Below are positions 42,835 to 51,403 of a stretch of DNA of 64,000 bases, piece after piece. The notes under the pieces were generated by a model, which saw only the letters and a program-made list of their open reading frames with translations, was not told where the DNA came from and ran no database searches. Made by a program: the position numbers and the translations under genes. This stretch comes from CAWDZK01 sp963726615 (GTDB lineage: Bacteria; Actinomycetota; Actinomycetes; JACCUZ01): NCBI GenBank assembly GCA_963726615.1, contig CAVSCX010000010.1:1-64000 (forward strand), given 5' to 3'. Numbering within the stretch: the first letter of the stretch is position 1; each line of letters begins with the position of its first letter.

Positions 42835-43788
42835 GTGCTCGGCTGGCTGCTGCTCGTCGTCGCGGCCGTGCTCCTCGTCGGCGGCGCCGAGCTGTTCGTC
42901 GAGAATGCCGCTGGTGCGGCCCGCAGGCTCGGTCTCACCGTCATCGCCGTGGGAGTTCTGCTCGCCGGTGCCGAGCCCGAGGAGCTGCTGACCGCCGTCA
43001 TCGCATCGGTGCAGGAGCGTCCGGGACTCGCCGCCGGCGACGCCATCGGCGCCAACGTCACCATGCTCACAGCCTGCCTGGGCCTCGCCGCCCTGGTGCG
43101 GCCGCTCGGCATCGGCAGACGGGTCCGCCAGTACGCCGGGCTGGCCGGGGTCGCGGGGCTGCTGGCGGTGGCTGCGCTCCTCGACGGGCGGGTCGGCCGG
43201 GTCGAGGGGGCGCTGCTGCTCGCCGCGTACGTCGCGCTCGTCGCCCTGGTGTGGTGGCGCGAGCGCGAGCCACCGGCCCTCGGCGAGCTCGCCGAGCTGG
43301 CCGACCACGACGATCGCGACGGTCAGGGGGCGGAGGACGAGGCGGCCCGCCGGTCGCCGGCAGCGGCACTGGGCCTGGCCCTGCTGGGCGTCGGCCTGAT
43401 GCTCGCCGGCGGCGACCTGGCGGTGGAGGGAGCCGGCCGGGTGGTCGAGGCCCTCGGCCGGACCGACTCCGCGGTCGGTCTCACGATCCTGGCGCTGGCC
43501 ACCACGGCCGAGCTGTTCGCGCTGGTGTTCGCTGCGGTCCGGCACGACGTGCCGGAGATCGCCGTCGCCGGCGTCGTCGGGTCGGCGGCGTACAACGCGA
43601 CGGCCACCCTCGGTGCCGCTGCGCTGGCCAGGCCCCTGCGCACCGACGGCGTGCTGGCCGCAGCCGTCGTCGCCGCCGTGCTGCCGCTGCTGCTGCTCGC
43701 CACGACCCGCGGCGGTCGCCTCGGCCGCCCGGTCGGTGGCGTGCTGCTGGCGGCCTACGCGGCCTACGTCGTCGTCGTGCTGGCCTGA
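42835..43788 (+). CDS. Sodium/calcium exchanger-family membrane protein (CaCA)
   Basis: A 317-residue polytopic membrane protein with two alpha repeats. Repeat 1 has GVLLAGAEPEELLTAVIAS and GDAIGANVTM; repeat 2 has LALATTAELFALVFAA and GVVGSAAYNATATLG. About ten membrane segments flank a cytosolic acidic loop (ADHDDRDGQGAEDE). The canonical GNIVGSN motifs are altered (GDAIGAN, GVVGSAAYN), so the transported ion is uncertain. The GTG is 12 nt after tsaD, and its 3' end overlaps the convergent methyltransferase by 25 nt. Confidence 0.8.
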   Translation: MLGWLLLVVAAVLLVGGAELFVENAAGAARRLGLTVIAVGVLLAGAEPEELLTAVIASVQERPGLAAGDAIGANVTMLTACLGLAALVRPLGIGRRVRQYAGLAGVAGLLAVAALLDGRVGRVEGALLLAAYVALVALVWWREREPPALGELAELADHDDRDGQGAEDEAARRSPAAALGLALLGVGLMLAGGDLAVEGAGRVVEALGRTDSAVGLTILALATTAELFALVFAAVRHDVPEIAVAGVVGSAAYNATATLGAAALARPLRTDGVLAAAVVAAVLPLLLLATTRGGRLGRPVGGVLLAAYAAYVVVVLA

Positions 43789-44972
43789 GCGGGCTCGACC
43801 ACCAGAACTGTCTGCTCCCCGGCGACGCGGGTGAGCACCACCGTCGCGGTGGAGTCGCCGCCCAGCCGCAGCTGCCGTCGTAGCTCCTCGGGGGTGACGG
43901 CGGTCCCGCGCTTCTTGACGGTCAGGTGGCCGACCCCGCGGGCACGCAGCAGCGCCCGCAGCCGCTTGACCCCGAACGGCAGCACGTCGGTGACCTCGTA
44001 CGCCGACCCGAACGGCGTCGACGGGGGCGAGTCCGACGTCAGGTAGGCGATCGTCGGGTCCAGCAGCCGCCCGCCGACCTGGTCGGCGAGCTCGGCGACA
44101 AGGTGCGCCCTGATGACGGCACCGTCCGGCTCCACGAGGTAGCGCCCCACCGGGCCGGCGGCCGCCTCGCGGGTCCCGTCCCCGGTGAGGGTCGCGCCGC
44201 TGGGCAGCAGCGTCGCCCGGCGCCGTACGCCGGTGCTGAGCGGCCCGCACCACAGCGCGCACTCGAGCACGTCGCCTCCCTCGGACACCCACTCGGCCTC
44301 GGCGTCCGCGGGGAGCGCCGGGTGCGGGACTCCCGGCGCGAGCTTGGCCCCCGTCGCCCCGACCCTGTCAGCGACCTCGAGCACGAACGACAGCGGCGGC
44401 GACCAGTCCCGCGGGTCGAGGGCCCGGCCGTGCGGACCCCGCCGGGACGGGTCGACGAAGACAGCGTCGACCCCCGCCAGGGAGGTCGAGGTGACGTCCT
44501 CGCACCGGACCTCGACCCGGTCGGACAGGCCCAGCGCCGCCGCGTTGGCGGCCGCCAGGGCCGCCGTGACCGGGTCGCGGTCCACGCCGACCGACCGGGG
44601 GACACCGGCACGCGCCAGCGCCAGCAGGTCCCCGCCCACGCCGCAGCACAGGTCGGCCACGGTCCGGGCCCCCTGGCGGGCGTACCGCGCGGCGTGCCGG
44701 TCGGCCACGGTGCGCCGGGTCGCCTGCTCGAGGCCGGGTCCGGTGAGCCACATCCGGTCGGCGTCCGGGCCCAGCCGCGCCCGGGCCCGGGCCCGCAGCC
44801 GGGACTGGGTCTGCGCGGCCGCCGCCAGCGGGGCGGGGACGCCCTCGCGGCGCAGCTGCTCGGCCGTACCCAGCGCCTGCCGGTCGTCGTACGGAGGCAG
44901 CCGGGCCATCAGCGCGACGCCTTCGGGGGTCAGGAGCGCCCGGACGTCGGCGCTCCCCTCCGGCTCGGGCAC
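43764..44972 (-). CDS. Class I SAM-dependent methyltransferase with THUMP-like domain
   Basis: A 402-residue protein. The SAM-binding motif is VADLCCGVGGDLLALA with acidic GVDRDP. A catalytic-region motif VDAVFVDPSRRG follows. The C-terminal part (about 330-395) matches the THUMP-like domain of RNA-modifying methyltransferases (LPFGVKRLRALLRARGVGHL, KKRGTAVTPEELRR). The target is probably RNA but unproven. The GTG at 44972 is chosen; the frame continues far upstream without homology. Confidence 0.82.
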   Translation of the reverse strand: MPEPEGSADVRALLTPEGVALMARLPPYDDRQALGTAEQLRREGVPAPLAAAAQTQSRLRARARARLGPDADRMWLTGPGLEQATRRTVADRHAARYARQGARTVADLCCGVGGDLLALARAGVPRSVGVDRDPVTAALAAANAAALGLSDRVEVRCEDVTSTSLAGVDAVFVDPSRRGPHGRALDPRDWSPPLSFVLEVADRVGATGAKLAPGVPHPALPADAEAEWVSEGGDVLECALWCGPLSTGVRRRATLLPSGATLTGDGTREAAAGPVGRYLVEPDGAVIRAHLVAELADQVGGRLLDPTIAYLTSDSPPSTPFGSAYEVTDVLPFGVKRLRALLRARGVGHLTVKKRGTAVTPEELRRQLRLGGDSTATVVLTRVAGEQTVLVVEPAQASTTTT

Positions 44973-45047
44973 CCCCCGATCATCGCAGCGGAGGGTAAGG
45001 GTCCCGGCCGGACCTGCCGATGAGGGGACAAACCTCAGGAGGTTCGC

Positions 45048-46121
45048 ATGACCGCACCGCTGGTGCACAGCACCACCGACGACAGCTCCGGGTCGGGCGT
45101 CCCGGCCGCACGCTGGGCCTGGCCGGTCCCCGACGACGAGGGGCAGCGCATCGCGGCCCTGCACGCCTACGGTGTCCTCGACCAGCCCCGCCAGCCGGAT
45201 CTCGACGCGCTGGCCCGGCTCGCGGCGTACGTCTGCGGGACCCCGACCGCGACGGTCAACCTCATCGACAGCGACCGGCAGTGGCAGGCCGCCGCGCACG
45301 GCGTCGAGCCGGCCGAGACCGCCCGCGGGGATGCGCTGTGCCAGCACACCGTGCTCGCATCGGACGTGGTCTACACGCCGGACGCGAGCTCGCACCGGGT
45401 CTTCGCCGACAACCCCTTCGTCACCGGGAGGCTCGGGACGGTGCGGCTCTACGCCTCCGTCCCACTGGTCACGCACGACGGCCACGCCATCGGCACCGTC
45501 TGCGCTTACGACAGCACGAGCCGGGAGCTGGACCAGACCCAGCTCGCGCTGCTGCGCGACGTCGCCGACCAGGTGATGGCGTTGTTCGAGATGCGCCGGA
45601 TGGCGGCGTCGCTGGCCCGGGCCGCCAGCCGGGACCCGCTGACCGGCCTCGCCAACCGGCGCGCCGTCGAGTCGGCCATCGCCAGCGCCGTCGCCCGCGC
45701 GGAGCGCGGGCTCGGCACGCCCTCGATCGTCGCTGTCGACCTGGACGGGTTCAAGGCCGTCAACGACAGCCTCGGCCACCAGGCAGGCGACGACCTGCTG
45801 TGCGCAGTCGCCGGCCGGCTGCGTGAGACCGCCCGCGCGGTGGACACCGTCGGCAGGCTCGGCGGGGACGAGTTCGTCGTGCTGCTCGAGCACACCGGCG
45901 GGCCGGGTGCGGGAGCAGCCCTGCGCCGGCTGCGCGGCGGTCTGGACTCGGTCTTCACCGACATCAGCGGGGCCACCCTGCGGATCGAGGCCTCGCTCGG
46001 GATCACGACGTACCGGCCCGGCGACGGGGTGGCGTCGCTGCTGGCCCGCGCCGACGCCGAGATGTACGCCGACAAGGCCCGACGCGCCGCCGGTCGACCC
46101 GCCGGCACCGACGAGAGCTGA
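45048..46121 (+). CDS. GAF-GGDEF diguanylate cyclase-like protein
   Basis: A 357-residue cytoplasmic signalling protein. The GAF sensor occupies about residues 30-185 (LARLAAYVCGTPTATVNLIDSD, and ASVPLVTHDGHAIGTVC). The GGDEF domain runs from about 195 to 345 with RDPLTGLANRRAVE and an intact active site LGGDEFVVLL. No RxxD inhibitory site is seen directly before GGDEF (TARAVDTVGRLGGDEF has RAVDT). It probably makes c-di-GMP, which in filamentous actinobacteria controls development through BldD. SD AGGAGG precedes ATG 45048. Confidence 0.88.
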   Translation: MTAPLVHSTTDDSSGSGVPAARWAWPVPDDEGQRIAALHAYGVLDQPRQPDLDALARLAAYVCGTPTATVNLIDSDRQWQAAAHGVEPAETARGDALCQHTVLASDVVYTPDASSHRVFADNPFVTGRLGTVRLYASVPLVTHDGHAIGTVCAYDSTSRELDQTQLALLRDVADQVMALFEMRRMAASLARAASRDPLTGLANRRAVESAIASAVARAERGLGTPSIVAVDLDGFKAVNDSLGHQAGDDLLCAVAGRLRETARAVDTVGRLGGDEFVVLLEHTGGPGAGAALRRLRGGLDSVFTDISGATLRIEASLGITTYRPGDGVASLLARADAEMYADKARRAAGRPAGTDES

Positions 46122-46167
46122 GCCCCGCCCGCACTGCGGGCGTCCCTCGCGCGACACGCACGGGAGA

Positions 46168-46194
46168 CTGGCACTCGGGTTGACCGAGTGCCAG
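46168..46194 (+). promoter_or_regulatory. CIRCE element 1 (HrcA operator)
   Basis: CTGGCACTC (46168-46176), a 9-nt spacer and GAGTGCCAG (46186-46194) form a perfect inverted repeat of the CIRCE class (consensus TTAGCACTC-N9-GAGTGCTAA). It predicts heat-inducible repression by HrcA. Confidence 0.9.
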
Positions 46195-46208
46195 GTCTGG
46201 CCTAGATT
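46180..46208 (+). promoter_or_regulatory. groES-groEL promoter
   Basis: TTGACC (46180-46185), a 17-nt spacer and TAGATT (46203-46208) make a near-consensus housekeeping promoter. The -35 hexamer lies in the spacer of one CIRCE element, and the second CIRCE-like element covers the predicted start site (about 46215), so HrcA binding would block polymerase at both places. Confidence 0.85.
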
Positions 46209-46214
46209 CGCTGT

Positions 46215-46239
46215 TGGCACTCTCGAGGTGAGTGTGCCA
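46215..46239 (+). promoter_or_regulatory. CIRCE-like element 2
   Basis: TGGCACTCTC (46215-46224) and GAGTGTGCCA (46230-46239) pair with one mismatch around a 5-nt centre. Two-CIRCE arrangements are known at actinobacterial groES promoters; this copy has shifted spacing, so HrcA affinity may be lower. Confidence 0.65.
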
Positions 46240-46343
46240 GCCAGAGCAGCTACGGCGTTGTCCGGAGCCGGCCCGACCCCCGCGACGGCGGATCGGTCCC
46301 GCACGCGCCCCATCCGCTCACGAGAACTGTGCGAGAGGGAGTC

Positions 46344-46649
46344 ATGACGACGGCCACCAAGGTTGCCATCAAGCCGCTCGAGGACCGCATCGTGGTCCAG
46401 CCGTCCGACGCCGAGCAGACCACGGCGTCGGGCCTGGTCATCCCGGACACGGCGAAGGAGAAGCCCCAGGAGGGCACCGTCCTCGCCGTCGGTCCGGGCC
46501 GCTTCGAGGACGGCGCTCGCGTGCCGCTCGACGTCGCGGTCGGCGACACCGTGCTGTACAGCAAGTACGGCGGCACCGAGGTCAAGCACGGCGGCGAGGA
46601 GTACCTCGTCCTGTCCGCGCGCGACGTCCTTGCCGTCATCGAGAAGTAG
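46344..46649 (+). CDS. groES: Co-chaperonin GroES
   Basis: Heptameric lid of the GroEL chamber; 101 residues. VAIKPLEDRIVVQ, TASGLVIPDTAKEKPQEGTV-like sequence and the EYLVLSARDVLAVIE ending are diagnostic. ATG 46344 has the SD GAGAGGGA; an in-frame upstream GTG at 46329 would add five residues. Confidence 0.98.
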   Translation: MTTATKVAIKPLEDRIVVQPSDAEQTTASGLVIPDTAKEKPQEGTVLAVGPGRFEDGARVPLDVAVGDTVLYSKYGGTEVKHGGEEYLVLSARDVLAVIEK

Positions 46650-46668
46650 GACGGCTCGGCACCACCAG

Positions 46669-46757
46669 CGGGTCACCACCGCGTGACCCGACGAGCAGTA
46701 CGACGACTGACGCCCCGGGTGTCCCAGCTCCTCCGCGAGCCCGGGCCCCGGGGCGTC
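46669..46757 (+). terminator. Two hairpins between groES and groEL
   Basis: CGGGTCAC/GTGACCCG (46669-46676 with 46683-46690) and GACGCCCCGGG/CCCGGGGCGTC (46709-46719 with 46747-46757) are perfect stems in the 158-nt gap. They may attenuate or mark RNA processing that sets the GroES:GroEL ratio; full termination is unlikely because groEL has no evident promoter. Confidence 0.45.
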
Positions 46758-46807
46758 CTCGTCCGACGGCCCGCCCCACCCCAGACATCGAAGGACGAAC
46801 ACACCTG

Positions 46808-48427
46808 ATGCCCAAGACCCTGCAGTTCGACGACAAGGCCCGCAAGGCCCTCGAGAACGGCGTCAACAAGCTCGCCGACGCCGTGAAGGTGACGCTCGGT
46901 CCGAAGGGGCGCAACGTCGTCATCGACAAGAAGTGGGGCGCCCCCACCATCACCAACGACGGCGTGACGATCGCCAAGGAGGTGGAGCTCGAGGACCCGT
47001 TCGAGAACCTCGGCGCGCAGCTGGCCAAGGAGGTCGCGACCAAGACCAACGACGTCGCCGGCGACGGCACCACCACCGCCACGGTCCTGGCCCAGGCCAT
47101 GGTCCGCGAGGGCCTGCGCAACGTCGCCTCCGGCGCCAACCCGGTCGCTCTCAAACGCGGCATCGACAAGGCAGTCGAGGCCGTCTCGGCCCGCCTGCTG
47201 GAGATGGCCCGCGACGTGGACGGCAAGGGCGACATCGCGAAGGTCGCCAGCATCTCGGCACAGGACCCCGCGGTGGGTGAGCTCATCGCCGACGCCTTCG
47301 ACAAGGTCGGCAAGGACGGCGTCATCACCGTCGAGGAGGCCAACACGATGGGCCTCGAGCTCGAGTTCACCGAGGGCATGCAGTTCGACAAGGGCTACAT
47401 CTCGCCGTACATGGTGACCGACCCCGAGCGCATGGAGGCCGTCCTCGAGGACGCCTACGTGCTCATCCACCAGGGCAAGATCTCGGCAGTGGCCGACCTG
47501 CTGCCGCTGCTGGAGAAGGTCATCCAGGCCGGCAAGCCGCTCGCGATCATCGCCGAGGACGTCGACGGCGAGGCGCTGTCCACCCTGGTGGTCAACAAGA
47601 TCCGCGGCACCTTCCGCTCTGTCGCTGTCAAGGCACCCGGCTTCGGCGACCGGCGCAAGGCGATGCTCGAGGACATGGCCGTGCTGACCGGCGGTCAGGT
47701 CGTGGCACCCGAGGTCGGGCTCAAGCTCGACCAGGTCGGCCTCGAGGTGCTCGGCACGGCGCGGCGACTGGTCGTGACCAAGGACGACACCGTCCTCATC
47801 GACGGCGGCGGCGAGCACTCCGCGGTCGAGGACCGGGTCCGCCAGATCCGGGCCGAGATCGAGGCGAGCGACTCCGACTGGGACCGTGAGAAGCTCCAGG
47901 AGCGGCTGGCCAAGCTGGCCGGCGGCGTCTGTGTCATCGGCGTCGGCGCTGCCACCGAGGTCGAGCTCAAGGAGCGCAAGCACCGCATCGAGGACGCCGT
48001 CTCGGCGACCCGGGCGGCCATCGAGGAGGGCATCGTCGCCGGCGGCGGCTCGGCCCTGGTCCACGCCGTCGCGGCGCTGGACGACCTCGGCCTCACCGGC
48101 GACGAGGCCACCGGCGCGACGATCGTGCGGCGTGCGGCCGACGAGCCGCTGCGCTGGATCGCCGAGAACGCTGGCGCCGAGGGCTACGTCGTGGTGAACC
48201 AGGTCCGTGAGGCCGGCGTCGGCACCGGCTGGAACGGCGCCACCGGCGCCCTCGGTGACCTGGTGGCCCAGGGCGTCCTCGACCCGGTCAAGGTGACCCG
48301 CTCGGCTTTGCTGAACGCCGCGTCGATCGCGGCGATGGTGCTCACGACGGACACCCTCGTCGTGGAGAAGAAGGAGGAGGAGCCGGAGGCGGCCGGGCAC
48401 TCGCACGGCCACGGCCACAGCCACTGA
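46808..48427 (+). CDS. groEL: Chaperonin GroEL with His-rich C-terminus
   Basis: The 539-residue 60-kDa chaperonin: VTLGPKGRNVVIDKKWG, the ATP-binding GDGTTTATVLAQ (Asp of the GDGTT motif), and DTLVVEKKEEE. The C-terminus is GHSHGHGHSH instead of the GGM repeat, the hallmark of the GroEL1-type paralogue linked to groES in many actinobacteria. A second, GGM-ending groEL is expected elsewhere. ATG 46808 is chosen; the upstream frame is non-homologous. Confidence 0.97.
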   Translation: MPKTLQFDDKARKALENGVNKLADAVKVTLGPKGRNVVIDKKWGAPTITNDGVTIAKEVELEDPFENLGAQLAKEVATKTNDVAGDGTTTATVLAQAMVREGLRNVASGANPVALKRGIDKAVEAVSARLLEMARDVDGKGDIAKVASISAQDPAVGELIADAFDKVGKDGVITVEEANTMGLELEFTEGMQFDKGYISPYMVTDPERMEAVLEDAYVLIHQGKISAVADLLPLLEKVIQAGKPLAIIAEDVDGEALSTLVVNKIRGTFRSVAVKAPGFGDRRKAMLEDMAVLTGGQVVAPEVGLKLDQVGLEVLGTARRLVVTKDDTVLIDGGGEHSAVEDRVRQIRAEIEASDSDWDREKLQERLAKLAGGVCVIGVGAATEVELKERKHRIEDAVSATRAAIEEGIVAGGGSALVHAVAALDDLGLTGDEATGATIVRRAADEPLRWIAENAGAEGYVVVNQVREAGVGTGWNGATGALGDLVAQGVLDPVKVTRSALLNAASIAAMVLTTDTLVVEKKEEEPEAAGHSHGHGHSH

Positions 48428-48467
48428 CCGGCTGACCCCGCAGCACCTGCACGACCTGCACGACCAC

Positions 48468-48503
48468 GCGGCCCCGGTCCCCTTCGCGGGGGACCGGGCC
48501 CGC
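48468..48503 (+). terminator. groESL terminator hairpin
   Basis: The 15-nt arms 48468-48482 and 48489-48503 pair at 14 positions around the 6-nt loop TTCGCG. It lies about 40 nt after the groEL stop and upstream of the separate MerR-type gene. No T tract follows, as is usual at this GC content. Confidence 0.75.
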
Positions 48504-48619
48504 GGTGCGTTCGCTGCCTTCTCCTCCCCAGGCGCCCCGACCCGCACCACGACGGCGCGGCGCAGGCCGCGCAGCGTCCGACCGACGAGGTCGGGAAGCC
48601 GGTGCGGCAGGATCGGGGC

Positions 48620-49630
48620 ATGCCGATCCGCCGCCGGTCCGCCCCGGCGCCCGAGGTGCTGCTCGGGGTGGCGGCCGTGGCCCGCCGGCTCGGCGTCGCG
48701 ACCGGGACCCTGCGGACCTGGGACCGCCGCTACGGGCTGGGCCCCAGCGCGCACGAGGCCGGCACCCGCCGGCTGTACACGGCGATGGACCTGGCCCGGC
48801 TCACGCTGATGCGCCGGCTGATGCTGCAGGGTGTCGCCGCGGGCGACGCCGCGTCCGCTGCGGCGGCCGCCCGGCGGGGTGACCTGCCGGGCTCCGACGA
48901 GCCCCTCCTCGCGACGGCGCCGGACGAGCCGGGGGACGACCGGCGGCGGCCGGCCCGCACCGGCGGCGGCCGCGTCCTCGCGGTGCGGGACGCAGGGCCG
49001 GCGGCGCGGGGGGTGGCCCGGGCGGCGATGGCCCTGGACGCCGACGCCTGCGCCGAGCTGCTCCGGGCCTCGGTCCGGCGCAACGGCGTGGTGGCAGCCT
49101 GGACGGACGTCCTCGTCCCGGTCCTCACTGCCGTCGGGGAACGCTGGCGCAGCACCGGGACCGGCGTCGAGGTCGAGCACCTGCTCAGCGAGTGCGCCGA
49201 GTCCGTGCTCCGGGCGGTGCCCGCTGCCGGGCGACCGCACAACTCCCGGCCGCTGCTGCTCGCCGCGCTCGAGCCCGAGGACCACAGGCTGCCCCTGGTC
49301 GCGCTCACCGCGGCCCTGGCCGAGCGTCGGGTGGGCACCCGGCTGCTCGGAGTCCGGCTGCCGGCGCGAGCCCTCACCGACGCGGTGTCCCGGACCGGCG
49401 CGCTGGCTGTGTTCCTGTGGGCCCAGGGTGCCGCCGACGCCGGTCCCGCCCGGCTGCCGAGGGGCCTGATCGCCTCGGTCCGACCGCTGCCGGCGGTGCT
49501 GCTCGGCGGACCCGGCTGGGACGTCGACCGGGTCCCGGCCGGCGTGACCTGGCTGCCGGACCTGGCCACGGCCGTGGACACGGCGGTGGCACTGGCCGGC
49601 GCGGCCGTGGTGGCGGGCGCCGCACGGTAG
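48620..49630 (+). CDS. MerR-family regulator with cobalamin-binding-like C-terminal domain
   Basis: A 336-residue putative regulator. Residues about 15-85 form the MerR winged helix (LLGVAAVARRLGVATGTLRTWDRRYGL, and AGTRRLYTAMDLARL). The C-terminal half resembles B12-binding/four-helix regions of CarH/LitR photoreceptors: GVVAAWTDVLVPVLTAVGERW, VEVEHLLSECAE, and EDHRLPLVALTAALAERRVG. The His in EDHRLP fits the cobalamin lower-ligand position, but the full DxHxxG motif is not present. ATG 48620 has AGGA 7 nt upstream; GTG 48602 is an alternative. Confidence 0.75.
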   Translation: MPIRRRSAPAPEVLLGVAAVARRLGVATGTLRTWDRRYGLGPSAHEAGTRRLYTAMDLARLTLMRRLMLQGVAAGDAASAAAAARRGDLPGSDEPLLATAPDEPGDDRRRPARTGGGRVLAVRDAGPAARGVARAAMALDADACAELLRASVRRNGVVAAWTDVLVPVLTAVGERWRSTGTGVEVEHLLSECAESVLRAVPAAGRPHNSRPLLLAALEPEDHRLPLVALTAALAERRVGTRLLGVRLPARALTDAVSRTGALAVFLWAQGAADAGPARLPRGLIASVRPLPAVLLGGPGWDVDRVPAGVTWLPDLATAVDTAVALAGAAVVAGAAR

Positions 49631-49689
49631 CCTCGCGGCGGACCGCGCCGAGACGATGGCGGCGGGCCGACCACGGTGAGAGGACAGGT

Positions 49690-50592
49690 GTGGCAGACGA
49701 GCTTCCGGGTCTGCTGGTCGCGGGGGAGCGGGCGGCCTTCCACGGTCGACCGGCTGCCGGCGTCGACCCGCTGCGCCGGGCCGTCGAGGTCGCGACGCAG
49801 TCCGGCCTGACCGCCGAGGCCGCCGGGGCGGGCTGGTTGCTCGGTGTCTGCCTGGCCTCGGCCGGTCGTCTCGGCAGTGCCCTGGAGGTCCTCGACCCGC
49901 TGGTCTCCGACGACGGCAGCGCGGAGAACCGGGTGCTCGGCGCCCTGGCCGCGGCCAGTGCCGCGAGCGTGTACCGCCAGCTGGGCAGCCACGCCGTGGC
50001 CCAGGGGTACGACGAGCGAGCGCTGGCCGGCTCCGGCGGCACCGGCGAGGCCGGCTTCGACGCACTGGTCGGCCTGGCCGCCGACGCGGTGGGCCAGGGC
50101 GACGCCGCAGGGGCGGCGGCCCGGCTCGAGCAGGCCGCAGCGCTCGCCGCTGACCGGCCGGACTGGTGGCGGCAGCGGGTCCGGCTGGGCTGGGTGCGGG
50201 CCGAGCTCGCGCTGCTGGAGGGCCGGGCGGCCGATGCCGTCGCGGCCGCGCACGACGCCGTCGACCTGGCCGAGCAGTCGGGGGCGCCGCGGCACGTGGC
50301 CAAGGGCCTGCTGTTCCTCGGCGTCGCCCAGGTCGAGGCCGGGCACGCCGACGAGGCCGCCGCGGTGCTCCGCCGGGCCGGTCTGCTCGCCGAGAGCCTG
50401 GGCACCCTCCCGCTGCAGTGGCCGGCCCGGGCAGTGCTGGGGGCGATGCTGGCCGAGGACGCCCCCGAGGAGAGCGAGCGCGCGCTGGCCACGGCCCGGC
50501 GGGCGGTCACCACGATCGCGGCGGACCTCCCGGAGCACCTGCGGGCGCAGTGGCTGGCCCGGCCCGACGTCGAAGCCCTGCTCCAGTCCTGA
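49690..50592 (+). CDS. Conserved hypothetical, TPR-like helical repeat protein
   Basis: A 300-residue Ala-rich protein of unknown function from GTG 49690, preceded by AGAGGACA. Repeating helical pairs of TPR character run through it (AAGAGWLLGVCLASAGRLGSAL, ASAASVYRQLGSHAVAQGY, AKGLLFLGVAQVEAGHADEAA split by loops). No signal peptide or membrane segment. It lies between a MerR-type regulator and the BldM-like regulator, so a regulatory or adaptor role is possible but unproven. Confidence 0.7.
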   Translation: MADELPGLLVAGERAAFHGRPAAGVDPLRRAVEVATQSGLTAEAAGAGWLLGVCLASAGRLGSALEVLDPLVSDDGSAENRVLGALAAASAASVYRQLGSHAVAQGYDERALAGSGGTGEAGFDALVGLAADAVGQGDAAGAAARLEQAAALAADRPDWWRQRVRLGWVRAELALLEGRAADAVAAAHDAVDLAEQSGAPRHVAKGLLFLGVAQVEAGHADEAAAVLRRAGLLAESLGTLPLQWPARAVLGAMLAEDAPEESERALATARRAVTTIAADLPEHLRAQWLARPDVEALLQS

Positions 50593-50753
50593 TCGCGACC
50601 CCAGCGGCCCGGGCGTCGCCAGCGGTCCCAGCGCCTCCTGACCCTGCGGGACGTCCGGACGGATTCGTCCCGAGAGGTCATGCTCACGCCCCGACCTGCC
50701 GATGAGGTGTGGGTACGCCGGGACGGACCCGGCGCGGGAGGTGACGCACCGGC

Positions 50754-51359
50754 ATGGCCACCGTCCTCGTCTGCGACGACTCACCGCTGGCCCGCGAGGC
50801 GCTCCGCCGCGCCGTCGCCACCGTCGCGGGCGTCGAGCGCGTCGTCAGCGCCGGATCCGGTGAGGAGTGCCTGGTGCGCTTCAGCGCCGAGCGGCCCGAC
50901 CTGGTCCTGGTGGACGTCCGGATGCCCGGCATCGGCGGCGTCGAGGCGGCGCGGCGAATCCTCGGCGCGGCCCCGCAGACCGCAGTCATCATGATGACGA
51001 TGGCCGAGGACGTCGACGGCGTGGCCCGCGCGGTCGGTTCCGGAGCCCGTGGCTACCTGGTGAAGGACGCGTCCCGGGAGGAACTGACCGCCATGGTCAC
51101 CCAGGCCCTCGCCGACGTCGCGTCCCGGCACGTCAGCCGTCCGCTCGCCGACGCCGACGGGCTTCCCCCGCTGACCGAGCGCGAGCTGCAGGTGCTGCGT
51201 GGCATGGGCCGCGGCCGCAGCAACTCCGAGATCGGCAAGGAGCTCTACCTCTCCGAGGACACTGTCAAGACGCACGCCCGCCGGCTGTTCCGCAAGCTGG
51301 GCGCTGCAGACCGGGCTCAGGCCGTCGCGATGGGCTTCCGCTGGGGTCTCGTGCGCTAG
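50754..51359 (+). CDS. bldM: BldM-like NarL/FixJ response regulator
   Basis: A 201-residue regulator closely resembling Streptomyces BldM in length, sequence (VLVCDDSPLAREALRRAVATV start, MGFRWGLVR end) and position near groEL and guaB. The receiver domain has Asp8/Asp9, Asp54 and the Lys in YLVKDAS; BldM itself works without phosphorylation. The LuxR-type helix-turn-helix is at about 138-198 (LTERELQVLRGMGRGRSNSEIG). In Streptomyces BldM controls aerial development alone or with WhiI. Name by similarity only. Confidence 0.85.
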   Translation: MATVLVCDDSPLAREALRRAVATVAGVERVVSAGSGEECLVRFSAERPDLVLVDVRMPGIGGVEAARRILGAAPQTAVIMMTMAEDVDGVARAVGSGARGYLVKDASREELTAMVTQALADVASRHVSRPLADADGLPPLTERELQVLRGMGRGRSNSEIGKELYLSEDTVKTHARRLFRKLGAADRAQAVAMGFRWGLVR

Positions 51360-51390
51360 CCGGTGCACCGGGGCCCACCCCGGCGCCCGG

Positions 51391-51396
51391 TAGCAT
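51391..51396 (+). promoter_or_regulatory. Candidate -10 for a leaderless guaB transcript
   Basis: TAGCAT (51391-51396) ends 7 nt before GTG 51404, so the predicted transcription start falls at the start codon. No Shine-Dalgarno precedes it. The -35 region is GC-rich and unconvincing. Confidence 0.5.
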
Positions 51397-51403
51397 CTGC
51401 CGG

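Noticed and set aside
46673..50065. An 1130-residue minus-strand open frame opposite groEL and the MerR gene
   Set aside because: It is the mirror of third-position GC in groEL; no homology-like segment and no start signal.
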